5,435 nucleotides of DNA from contig JANXMD010000591.1 of the NCBI GenBank assembly GCA_025354845.1, positions 1-5,435 on the forward strand, read 5' to 3'. A program made the translations under genes and the position numbers. Shown one piece after another: positions 1 to 5,435 of the stretch (its first letter is position 1; each line of letters begins with the position of its first letter). This DNA is from Verrucomicrobiota bacterium (GTDB taxonomy: Bacteria > Verrucomicrobiota > Verrucomicrobiia > Limisphaerales > UBA9464). Under the pieces are notes generated by a model. It was not told where the DNA came from, made no database searches, and saw only the letters and a program-made list of their open reading frames with translations.

Positions 1-258
1 CTCGCCGCCGACACCAGCCGTGCCGGCAAGATGGCGCGCGATGGTGACCGTCCTGAGGAGACCAAGCTCCGCGATCTGTATCGCGTGGCCTACTCGCGCG
101 ATCCCGAACCCGCCGAACTGAAGCTGGCTAGCGACTACGTGGGTCGGAAGGTGGCGTCCGCGAAGGACGAGGCCGGGCGAACGAAGGCGCGTCGCGAGGC
201 GTATGAGGACACGTTGTGGGCACTCCTCAACACCAAGGAGTTTCTTTTCAACCATTGA
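1..258 (+). CDS. DUF1549/DUF1553-family protein, C-terminal end (5' truncated)
   Basis: The reading frame is open from the first base of the window, so the gene starts upstream; 85 codons remain before the TGA at 256-258. The visible part is helical and charged, with the segment LRDLYRVAYSRDPEPAEL (codons 23-40) and the terminal block WALLNTKEFLFNH. I recognise this pairing, an 'LY..A.SR.P...EL' helix and a final 'LLWAL.N.KEFLFNH', as the usual C-terminus of DUF1553 proteins. In Planctomycetota and Verrucomicrobiota these normally carry DUF1549 and often a planctomycete cytochrome c domain further upstream, which cannot be seen here. They are large, usually exported proteins of unresolved biochemical role, often next to cytochrome/WD40 genes, as in this window. 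The stop overlaps or nearly touches the next start, suggesting co-transcription and translational coupling. Family confidence is good; function is unknown. Confidence 0.85.
   Translation, partial: LAADTSRAGKMARDGDRPEETKLRDLYRVAYSRDPEPAELKLASDYVGRKVASAKDEAGRTKARREAYEDTLWALLNTKEFLFNH
235..240 (+). promoter_or_regulatory. Candidate Shine-Dalgarno AAGGAG for the PPC-domain gene
   Basis: AAGGAG lies inside the last codons of the upstream gene, 14 bases before the TTG at 255 and 20 before the GTG at 261. Both spacings are longer than ideal. A second purine-rich site, GAGGA at 205-209, is 6 bases before a GTG at 216. The ribosome-binding evidence therefore does not settle the start: 216, 255 and 261 all remain possible. 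Confidence 0.4.
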
Positions 259-2612
259 GCGTGAGCATCCGGTCTCACCGCTTGTTGACGGCGCTCGCCG
301 TCCGCCTCGGCTGCCTCGCCCTGCTTCCCGGCACGTCGTGGCTCGCCGCGCAGGCGCCGCTGCCTCAGGCGCGGCTCACCTGGGTCTATCCCGTGGCGGT
401 GCGCGCCGGTGCCTCGCAAGAGGTCACAATTGCGGGTTCCAATCTCGACGGTCGAATTTCGCTGCTGTTTTCCGATCCGCGGCTCAAGGCTGAGGCCAAA
501 GCTGGGTCGACGACCGTCTTTCGCATCACGGCCCCGGCCGATCTACCGGTTGGTGTGTACGATGTGCGGGTGGTCGGCCGGTTCGGGGCGTCGAATCCTC
601 GCGCGGTCTGGGTGAGTCCGCTGTCGGAGTTGGTGGCGCCCGCACAGCATGCGAATCCGACGACCGCCATGGATCTGCCGGTGGGCTCCGGGGTGAGCGA
701 TCGCGTTGCCGTCAATACGGCCTCGTGGTTCAAGGTCGCGGCATCCGAGGGGACCACGCTCGTTGCCCGGGTTCTCGCCGTGGGACTTGATTCCCGTCTG
801 GATCCGGTGATTTCGGTCCTCGATCTCAATCGTCACGAGCTCTCCCGTTCTGCCCGCGGATTCCTCTCGTTTCGTGTTCCGGCCGGTGGCGGGGTTTTTG
901 TCCGCGTGAACGACAGCACCTTCCGCGGCGGCGACGACTATGGCTACCACCTCGAGGTCTCCACGGCGCCGCATGTCGATTTCGTCCTGCCCGCTGCGGT
1001 GCGAGCGGGTACGAATGGCCAAGTGACCGTTTTCGGTCGCAATCTGCCCGGCGGGCTCCCGAGTCCGCTCACCGGCCGTGACGATCAACCTCTACAGCGA
1101 CTCGACTTGACCGTCGAACTCCCTGCGCCGCGTGTCGATGGATCGGTTCTGCCCGAGTCGCGATCGTCGTCCTTGTCGCTGGCCGCTGAGCTCGCCGAAT
1201 GGCGTCTGTCAGGGACCAATGGCATCGCCAATTCCGTTCTCTTTTCGCGGCCTGACTTCGATCCGATCGTTGGCGTCAACCCCACCAACGACTGGGCTCC
1301 CGGCGTCTCGGCCGCGCAACCGCCCTTCGAAGTGCACGGCCTGTTCCCGCGCCGCGGAGAGACCGCGGGGGTGCGTTTCACGGCTCGGAAGGAGGAGACA
1401 TTCTGGCTGGATCTTTCGGGGGAACGCAGCGGATTCCCGGTGGATCCATTTGCCGTGCTGCAACGCCTCAAACTGGGTCCGTCCGAAACCGAGGAGGCAA
1501 CGGATGTGCAGGAGTTTAGCGACAGTGACTCGCAGTTTGGCGGCACCGAATTCAACACCGCCTCACGGGATCCTTCAGGCCGCATCCGGATTCCGGAAGA
1601 CGGCACCTACCGGGTGCTCGTTCGCGATCTTTTCCACGCCGCCGCCAAGTCGCCACGGCTACCGTTTCGCCTCGTGCTGCGACGCGAGTCCCCCGGATTC
1701 CAACTCGTCGCGCTGGCCATGCCGCCGATGAAAAAGAACGGCGAAGACCGTAGCGTGGCCGCGCAAACCACCGTGCTGCGTCGCGGCGAAGTGGTGCCGG
1801 TGAAGGTGCTCGTGTTCCGCCGGGATGGCTTCAATGGCGACATCGAACTCACCGCGACCGGACTTCCCGCAGGGGTTGCCGCGCTGCCGTCTCGCATTGT
1901 CTCCGGTCAGAATTCTGGCGCGCTGTTGCTGGTCGCTGAAGCCAATGCCTCCGGGGCCGGATGGATCACCCTTCAAGGCACCGCCACCGTCGGATCGCAA
2001 CCCGTCACCCGCACGGCGGCGTCCGCTTCGGTCGTGTGGGACGTTGCAGACAGCAACATTGATTCGCCGGTCAGTCGTGCCACGCATGGCCTCGCGGTTT
2101 CGGTGGTGGCAGACGAGGCCGCGCCCATCGAGATCCGAATCGACGCCTCGAGCCCGTTGCGGGCGACGAACGGAACGACGCTCTCGATTCCGGTGCGGAT
2201 TGTGCGTCGCGTCGACTTCAACGGCGCCTTCACACTCAAGGCCGCCGGCCGGCCGGAATGGGACAAGATCAAAGAGGTGGCCGTGGCGGAGAAGGCCACG
2301 AATGCCGTGATCGAAGTGAAACTTGGGGATCTCAAGGTGCCCGCCGGCACTCACACGATGTGGGTCCAAGGCTTAGTTACTGGCAAATACCGCAATCAAC
2401 CCGAAGCCGTCACCGCCGCGGAGACGACACTGAAGGCGGTGACCGAGGCCCTCGCCGCTGCCAAGCCGGCCGACAAAGCCGCCGCCGAGCAACGAAAGAA
2501 GGATGCTGAGGCTGCGAAGAAGACGGCTGAGGAACGTGCCGCTCCGCGGGATGCCAGCGTGTCGGTTTACTCCCGGCCAGTCGTAGTGCAACTCGACGCC
2601 CCGCAGAAATAA
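255..2612 (+). CDS. Exported PPC-domain protein with IPT/Ig-like modules and C-terminal coiled coil
   Basis: I chose TTG at 255 because it overlaps the preceding TGA by 4 bases and leaves a compact signal peptide; GTG at 216 or 261 is also possible. From 255 the protein has 785 residues. Residues 1-34 look like a Sec signal: basic start with R6 and R9, hydrophobic stretch 10-24, likely cut after AQA (34). Residues about 39-121 form an IPT/Ig-like module. About 146-238 resemble a PPC domain ending in the typical 'GGDDYGYHLEV'. The motif PxAVRAG...VT(I/V)xGxNL recurs near 240-268. Residues about 360-495 look like a second PPC-like unit (EETFWLDLSGERSGFPVDPF). An Ig-like module with 'RRDGFNGDIELTATGLPAGV' lies near 506-590 and a further one near 633-720. 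A Lys/Ala-rich coiled coil spans about 720-768. PPC domains usually accompany secreted peptidases, but no protease or other catalytic domain is visible, so a structural or binding role is inferred. The downstream cytochrome gene begins 10 bases after the stop. Confidence 0.85.
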   Translation: MSVSIRSHRLLTALAVRLGCLALLPGTSWLAAQAPLPQARLTWVYPVAVRAGASQEVTIAGSNLDGRISLLFSDPRLKAEAKAGSTTVFRITAPADLPVGVYDVRVVGRFGASNPRAVWVSPLSELVAPAQHANPTTAMDLPVGSGVSDRVAVNTASWFKVAASEGTTLVARVLAVGLDSRLDPVISVLDLNRHELSRSARGFLSFRVPAGGGVFVRVNDSTFRGGDDYGYHLEVSTAPHVDFVLPAAVRAGTNGQVTVFGRNLPGGLPSPLTGRDDQPLQRLDLTVELPAPRVDGSVLPESRSSSLSLAAELAEWRLSGTNGIANSVLFSRPDFDPIVGVNPTNDWAPGVSAAQPPFEVHGLFPRRGETAGVRFTARKEETFWLDLSGERSGFPVDPFAVLQRLKLGPSETEEATDVQEFSDSDSQFGGTEFNTASRDPSGRIRIPEDGTYRVLVRDLFHAAAKSPRLPFRLVLRRESPGFQLVALAMPPMKKNGEDRSVAAQTTVLRRGEVVPVKVLVFRRDGFNGDIELTATGLPAGVAALPSRIVSGQNSGALLLVAEANASGAGWITLQGTATVGSQPVTRTAASASVVWDVADSNIDSPVSRATHGLAVSVVADEAAPIEIRIDASSPLRATNGTTLSIPVRIVRRVDFNGAFTLKAAGRPEWDKIKEVAVAEKATNAVIEVKLGDLKVPAGTHTMWVQGLVTGKYRNQPEAVTAAETTLKAVTEALAAAKPADKAAAEQRKKDAEAAKKTAEERAAPRDASVSVYSRPVVVQLDAPQK

Positions 2613-2616
2613 GGAA
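2611..2616 (+). promoter_or_regulatory. Shine-Dalgarno AAGGAA overlapping the upstream stop codon
   Basis: The sequence TAAGGAA merges the TAA stop of the PPC-domain gene (2610-2612) with a good Shine-Dalgarno, 6 bases before the ATG at 2623. This supports ATG 2623 as a usable start coupled to termination of the upstream gene. The site sits at the outer edge of the palindromic repeat, so it could be partly masked if the mRNA hairpin forms. Confidence 0.6.
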
Positions 2617-2759
2617 CCGCAGATGGACGCAGATGGACGCAGATATTCGGATTCAGAGGAGTTTGGCTCCTGTAGTTTGAACGGTGACTTCCGACGCCAT
2701 TCGGTAGTTGCTGATTCTCCTTCGATCTCATCCGCGTCTCTCTGCGTCCATCTGCGGTT
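2615..2759. repeat. 145-bp palindromic (MITE-like) repeat element with 30-bp terminal inverted repeats
   Basis: The left arm 2615-2644 and the reverse complement of the right arm 2730-2759 match at 27 of 30 positions, with the outer 19 bases (AACCGCAGATGGACGCAGA) identical. The 85-bp interior shows only a small hairpin (AGGAG 2657-2661, CTCCT 2667-2671). By hand count, 2641-2760 is about 51% GC against about 73% in two sampled rows of the flanking genes (2401-2460 and 4501-4560), so the composition is foreign to its surroundings. The motif resembles a dispersed family I recall from Verrucomicrobia-like and other environmental genomes, whose spurious translations read like 'SASICVHLR'. No transposase is encoded and I see no clear target-site duplication. 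It could be a non-autonomous mobile element or a REP/BIME-like repeat. It carries the start codon of the downstream gene. Confidence 0.8.
2619..2644 (+). repeat. Tandem 10-bp unit GCAGATGGAC, 2.6 copies
   Basis: The units are 2619-2628, 2629-2638 and a partial one at 2639-2644, making up most of the left arm of the palindrome. The period of 10 is close to one helical turn and is not a multiple of three, so successive copies are read in different frames (giving DADGRR in the downstream gene). The right arm holds a more degenerate version on the other strand. Confidence 0.8.
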
Positions 2760-5097
2760 AGTCCTGTCTGCGTTCTTTCTAACTGTGGCTGGAGCATCCG
2801 GTGCCCTGGTGACGGCTGAGGCGCAGGAGGCGACCCGGAAGCCGCTACCGGTGGTGCGGCCGACACGCACGGACACGTTGGAGTTCTATCGCGACGTCCT
2901 TCCGGTGCTCCGGGAGAATTGCCTCCCCTGCCACAACCGCACCACGACCAAGGCGGATCTGCTGCTGGAGACGCCCGCCGATCTGTTGAAGGGCGGGGAA
3001 TCCGGAACCGCGCTGGTGCCGGGCAAGTCGGTCGAGTCCCTGGTTTTTAAAGTTTCTGCGCACCTCGAGAAGCCGCGGATGCCGCCCAAGGACAACAAGG
3101 TCAACGCCGTCAACCTCACGCCCGAACAGCTCGGGCTCCTGGCGCTCTGGATTGATCAAGGCGCCAAGGCGGGAGAGCGCGTGGCCGAGGTCATCCAGTG
3201 GCAGGCGCTGCCGGATCGAGTGGATCCCATCCTCGCGGTGGCCGTTCCTGCCAACGGCCGTTACGCCGCTTGTTCCCGCGGCAACCAGATTGAAGTCTAC
3301 GGCATGGCCGACGGCGCCGTGTTGTCTCGTCAAATCGATCCCACGCTCGCCACGACCAACGGTGCCGTCGTGGCTGCGTCACACATCGCCCATCGCGACG
3401 TGGTCAATGCGCTGGCATTTAGTCCGGATGGGGAATGGCTCGCCTCCGGTGGATTCCGTGAAGTGAAGCTTTGGCGACGCACCTGGACCCGCGAAGCCGG
3501 TGCCGCGATTCGGCCAATGAGCGCCGCGACCGGTGGCCAGGATTCCAGCGGACGCGTGGTCAGTGGCGATGGCAAGGTTGCGGTGGCGTTGGTGAACGGA
3601 CAGGCGCTGCTGTCGGATGTCGAGTCCAGACGTTGGATCACTGCGTTGCGCACCGACATTGCGGATCTCGACGCCCGGGCCGCTGCGCGACGGACCCTGT
3701 TGCGCCTGGAGGCGGGGCAGGGGCGGGTGAAGTCCCAGTTGGACACGGCGCGCAAGGAACTCGACGCCCAGCGCGAGCGGGTCAGGAAGTCTGCCGAGGC
3801 CCTGGCCGCCGCTCGGGCTGCGGTCTCCGCCAAAGAGCCGGCGATCGCTGCGGCACGTCAGGCGCATCTGGAGGCCGAGACCCACACGCTTCGTCTCAAG
3901 AATCGCCGGGGCAAGGCTGCGGTTTCCGAGACTGAAACCAAGGCGGCAGCAGAAAAACTCACCGCCGCCGGCAAGGAAGTCGATCGACTGGAAGCGGAGC
4001 TCAAGCCGCTGTCGCAGCGCCTCGATTCCGCGCGCAATGAGCGAGAGCTTGCCGTCGGCGCCGTGGACCGTGCCGAGCTTGCCGTTTCCACGGCGGAAAC
4101 ACTGGGGCGCCGTCTGGCTGCCGGCCGCGAGGTCGCCACGCATCACGTCGCCGAAGCGGAGGCTCGTTGTCTGGCCGGACTTCCCCGTGCCGTCGCCGCC
4201 GCACTTTCGCCGGATAGTCGACGTGTGGTGACAGCCCACGAAGATGGGGTCATTCGTTTCTGGGACGCCACGGATGGCGCACCGCTGGATCGTTGCGTGA
4301 TGGAAGGCGCCGGTTCGGTGAAGCGCCTCGGATTCGATGCCGAGGGTGCGCTGCTGGTCGAAGGGGCCGCAGGCTCGTTCCGCATGCCGATGCATCCCGA
4401 GTGGGTTTCGGCCGGAAGCCTGGGAACGGATGGACGCACGAACGCCTCGATCTTTGCGGACCGCATCAACGCGCTGTCCTTCCGGCCCGACGGAATGCGC
4501 CTTGCCGTGGGCGGCGGTGAGCCCACCCGTGGGGGGGATCTCTCCATCTGGGAGGTCGCGGCCCGCCGCCTCGTCTTCGCGCTCCCGGCACTGCACAGCG
4601 ACAGCATTCTGGGACTCGCCTGGTCGCCCGATGGGGTGGCGTTGATGAGCGGTGGAGCGGATCGGTTTGGTCGCGTGGTGGACACCGGATCTGGCCGACA
4701 GGTGCGAGCGCTCGAGGGACATACCGGTCATGTTCTCGGCGTGGCCTGGTCGCCGGACGGCTCCGCGATGGCCACTGCCGGAGCGGATATGGTGGTGAAG
4801 CTCTGGGACGCCACCACCGGTGAGAAACGCAAACAGGCCACCGGGCTGGGACATGAGGCCACCGCGCTGGCTTTCCTGGGCGGGCCAGGCCGACTGGTCA
4901 TCGCGTCCGGTGACGGCGAACTGCGGGTGGTCGATGACTCCGGGGCCACGGTCTCCAGCTACGAAGGGTCGAGTGATTTTGTGTACGGACTGGGTGCCAG
5001 CGGCGACGCCGACTGGATCGTGGCAGGTGGCCAGGACCACACCCTGCGCTTCTGGCGCAACGGCACCAAAGCCCCCGCGCGCGCCCTCGCGCGCTAG
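2623..5097 (+). CDS. Planctomycete-type cytochrome c domain fused to WD40 propeller split by a coiled coil
   Basis: Predicted length is 824 residues from ATG 2623, the only in-frame ATG upstream of the domain with a good Shine-Dalgarno. Codons 1-46 lie in the palindromic repeat. A hydrophobic core (about 46-60) after R45 and a likely cut after AEA (67) indicate export. The cytochrome domain (about 85-185) shows 'EFYRDVLPVLRENCLPCH' with heme motif CLPCH at 100-104, 'ALVPGKSVESL', M153 in MPP as probable distal heme ligand, and 'LWIDQGA'. WD40-like blades follow: about three at 197-345 (for example 'NALAFSPDGEWLASGG', then KLW), and about seven at 522-815, including a canonical GHTGHV...SPDGSAMATAGAD...KLWD at 699-729. 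Between them residues about 345-515 form a long Ala/Arg/Glu-rich coiled coil. A heme-binding, exported electron-transfer or scaffold protein is inferred; its partner and substrate are unknown. It is the last gene of the apparent operon. The N-terminus is the least certain part. Confidence 0.88.
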   Translation: MDADGRRYSDSEEFGSCSLNGDFRRHSVVADSPSISSASLCVHLRLVLSAFFLTVAGASGALVTAEAQEATRKPLPVVRPTRTDTLEFYRDVLPVLRENCLPCHNRTTTKADLLLETPADLLKGGESGTALVPGKSVESLVFKVSAHLEKPRMPPKDNKVNAVNLTPEQLGLLALWIDQGAKAGERVAEVIQWQALPDRVDPILAVAVPANGRYAACSRGNQIEVYGMADGAVLSRQIDPTLATTNGAVVAASHIAHRDVVNALAFSPDGEWLASGGFREVKLWRRTWTREAGAAIRPMSAATGGQDSSGRVVSGDGKVAVALVNGQALLSDVESRRWITALRTDIADLDARAAARRTLLRLEAGQGRVKSQLDTARKELDAQRERVRKSAEALAAARAAVSAKEPAIAAARQAHLEAETHTLRLKNRRGKAAVSETETKAAAEKLTAAGKEVDRLEAELKPLSQRLDSARNERELAVGAVDRAELAVSTAETLGRRLAAGREVATHHVAEAEARCLAGLPRAVAAALSPDSRRVVTAHEDGVIRFWDATDGAPLDRCVMEGAGSVKRLGFDAEGALLVEGAAGSFRMPMHPEWVSAGSLGTDGRTNASIFADRINALSFRPDGMRLAVGGGEPTRGGDLSIWEVAARRLVFALPALHSDSILGLAWSPDGVALMSGGADRFGRVVDTGSGRQVRALEGHTGHVLGVAWSPDGSAMATAGADMVVKLWDATTGEKRKQATGLGHEATALAFLGGPGRLVIASGDGELRVVDDSGATVSSYEGSSDFVYGLGASGDADWIVAGGQDHTLRFWRNGTKAPARALAR

Positions 5098-5195
5098 CGC
5101 TGCTCGAAGGCAAAAGGCAACGCGTAGGAAACCCGCTTCGAGTCCTGCCAGTTCAGGCGAACTGGGAGCGCCGGCATCCTTCCGAGTCGCGGGTT
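5098..5195. other. Convergent intergenic spacer with no gene
   Basis: This 98-base spacer separates the stop of the cytochrome/WD40 gene from the stop of the convergent receiver-domain gene. I see no credible coding sequence. It carries several inverted repeats described separately, and a convergent spacer is where a bidirectional terminator would be expected, although no clear U-tract is present. Confidence 0.7.
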
Positions 5196-5197
5196 TC
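5128..5197. terminator. Nested inverted repeat, possible bidirectional terminator or structured 3' end
   Basis: Outer arms GAAACCCGC (5128-5136) and GCGGGTTTC (5189-5197) are perfectly complementary over 9 bp. Between them sits a perfect 7-bp hairpin, CCAGTTC (5148-5154) and GAACTGG (5159-5165), with loop AGGC. A competing pair, CTCGAAG (5103-5109) and CTTCGAG (5136-5142), shares base 5136, so the two outer pairings are almost mutually exclusive. The right arm overlaps the stop codon of the convergent gene. The position suits a terminator acting on both strands, but the missing U-run argues against a strong intrinsic one. It could instead protect the mRNA 3' end or be a remnant of a palindromic repeat. 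Confidence 0.45.
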
Positions 5198-5435
5198 AGG
5201 TGCCGCGATCTCTGGAGGTGAGGCGTGCGCCGCCCAGCGCGCGTTCGGCGCGGCCCAACGCGGCGGTGAGATCCGAGGATTGGAACGGCTTGGCAATGTA
5301 ATCATCCATGCCTGCCGCAAAACATTGGGCCCGGTGTTCGGTCATGGCGTTCGCCGTGAGGGCGATCACGTAGGTGCGATGGGGTTGCCCCGCCTCGCGT
5401 TCGCGCAGCCGCCGGCAGGCTTCATAGCCATCGAG
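5196..5435 (-). CDS. Receiver (REC) domain C-terminus, probably hybrid histidine kinase or response regulator (5' truncated)
   Basis: Reading the minus strand from the window edge gives 79 codons and a TGA at complement 5196-5198. The start is DGYEACRRLRE, then 'YVIALTANAM' with the conserved switch Thr (visible residue 27), 'AAGMDDYIAKPF' with the conserved Lys (residue 49), and a last helix 'SDLTAALGRAERAL'. These are the second half of a CheY-like receiver. The phosphate-accepting Asp would normally lie about 8 residues before the first visible Asp, just beyond the window. The form 'ALTANAM...AGMDDYIAKP' is typical of receivers in hybrid sensor kinases. Only about 28 residues follow the KPF motif, so the receiver is the C-terminal domain, with no output or Hpt domain after it. 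The gene is convergent with the operon and shares no transcript with it, so a regulatory link is not implied. Confidence 0.88.
   Translation of the reverse strand, partial: LDGYEACRRLREREAGQPHRTYVIALTANAMTEHRAQCFAAGMDDYIAKPFQSSDLTAALGRAERALGGARLTSRDRGT

Noticed and set aside
216..254. GTG at 216 as start of the PPC-domain gene
   Set aside because: It has a plausible GAGGA site 6 bases upstream but forces a 43-base overlap with the preceding gene and a long, weakly charged lead before the signal peptide. It was not preferred over TTG 255, although it cannot be excluded.
300..320. Possible lipoprotein signal (Cys at residue 20, preceded by Leu-Gly) in the PPC-domain protein
   Set aside because: The -3 position is Arg and the Cys lies inside the hydrophobic core rather than at its end, so the lipobox is not satisfied; an ordinary signal cut after AQA fits better.
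1659..2369. Antisense open frame of 236 codons on the minus strand
   Set aside because: It sits opposite the Ig-like region of the PPC-domain gene and shows no domain, ribosome-binding site or partner gene; a shadow frame.
2619..2759. CRISPR-like array because of repeated GCAGATGGAC units
   Set aside because: The units are directly adjacent with no spacers and form a palindrome with the opposite end; this is a tandem/inverted repeat, not an array.
2373..2876. Minus-strand open frame crossing the palindromic repeat, reading 'LRPSASICGS'
   Set aside because: Such peptide strings are the familiar spurious translation of this repeat type, and the rest is opposite two well-supported genes.
3379..5040. 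Antisense open frame of 553 codons on the minus strand
   Set aside because: It lies fully opposite the cytochrome/WD40 gene, whose sense frame has clear domain motifs. The antisense translation is rich in Arg, His and Gly with no recognisable domain, as expected of a shadow frame in GC-rich DNA.

Overview
The window is GC-rich, tightly packed bacterial DNA that looks like Verrucomicrobiota or Planctomycetota. The main evidence is a run of gene families typical of those phyla: a DUF1549/DUF1553-type C-terminus, a secreted protein with PPC (bacterial pre-peptidase C-terminal) and Ig/IPT-like modules, and a planctomycete-type cytochrome c domain fused to WD40 repeats. A palindromic repeat built on the unit GCAGATGGAC, a type I associate with Verrucomicrobia-like genomes, fits the same picture. 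The taxonomic call is inference.

Layout. Positions 1-258 (+) hold the last 85 residues of the DUF1553-type protein. Its TGA overlaps a possible TTG start of the second gene (255-2612, +), an exported multi-domain protein with no visible catalytic domain. Ten bases after its TAA comes the third gene (2623-5097, +): export signal, CxxCH cytochrome domain, about three WD40-like blades, a coiled coil of about 170 residues, then about seven more WD40-like blades. These three genes very probably form one operon. After a 98-base spacer with nested inverted repeats, the C-terminal end of a receiver domain is encoded convergently (5196-5435, -), probably the end of a hybrid sensor kinase or response regulator.

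The most unusual spot is the junction of the second and third genes. A 145-bp palindromic element (2615-2759) has 30-bp terminal inverted repeats matching at 27 of 30 positions and begins 3 bases after the second gene's stop codon. The third gene's only in-frame ATG with a good Shine-Dalgarno lies inside its left arm, and its reading frame stays open through the whole element. The first 46 codons, including the basic residue in front of the signal-peptide hydrophobic core, are therefore repeat-derived. Either the repeat was co-opted as a start and export-signal leader, or the true start lies elsewhere and the annotated N-terminus is an artefact.

How the genes may work together: all three operon products look exported. 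The cytochrome domain could carry electrons, and the propeller, coiled coil and PPC/Ig modules look like scaffolding or binding parts of a periplasmic or envelope assembly. The biochemical role of these clusters is not settled as far as I know, and the window shows no enzyme active site. No tRNA, rRNA, CRISPR array, transposase or riboswitch was seen.
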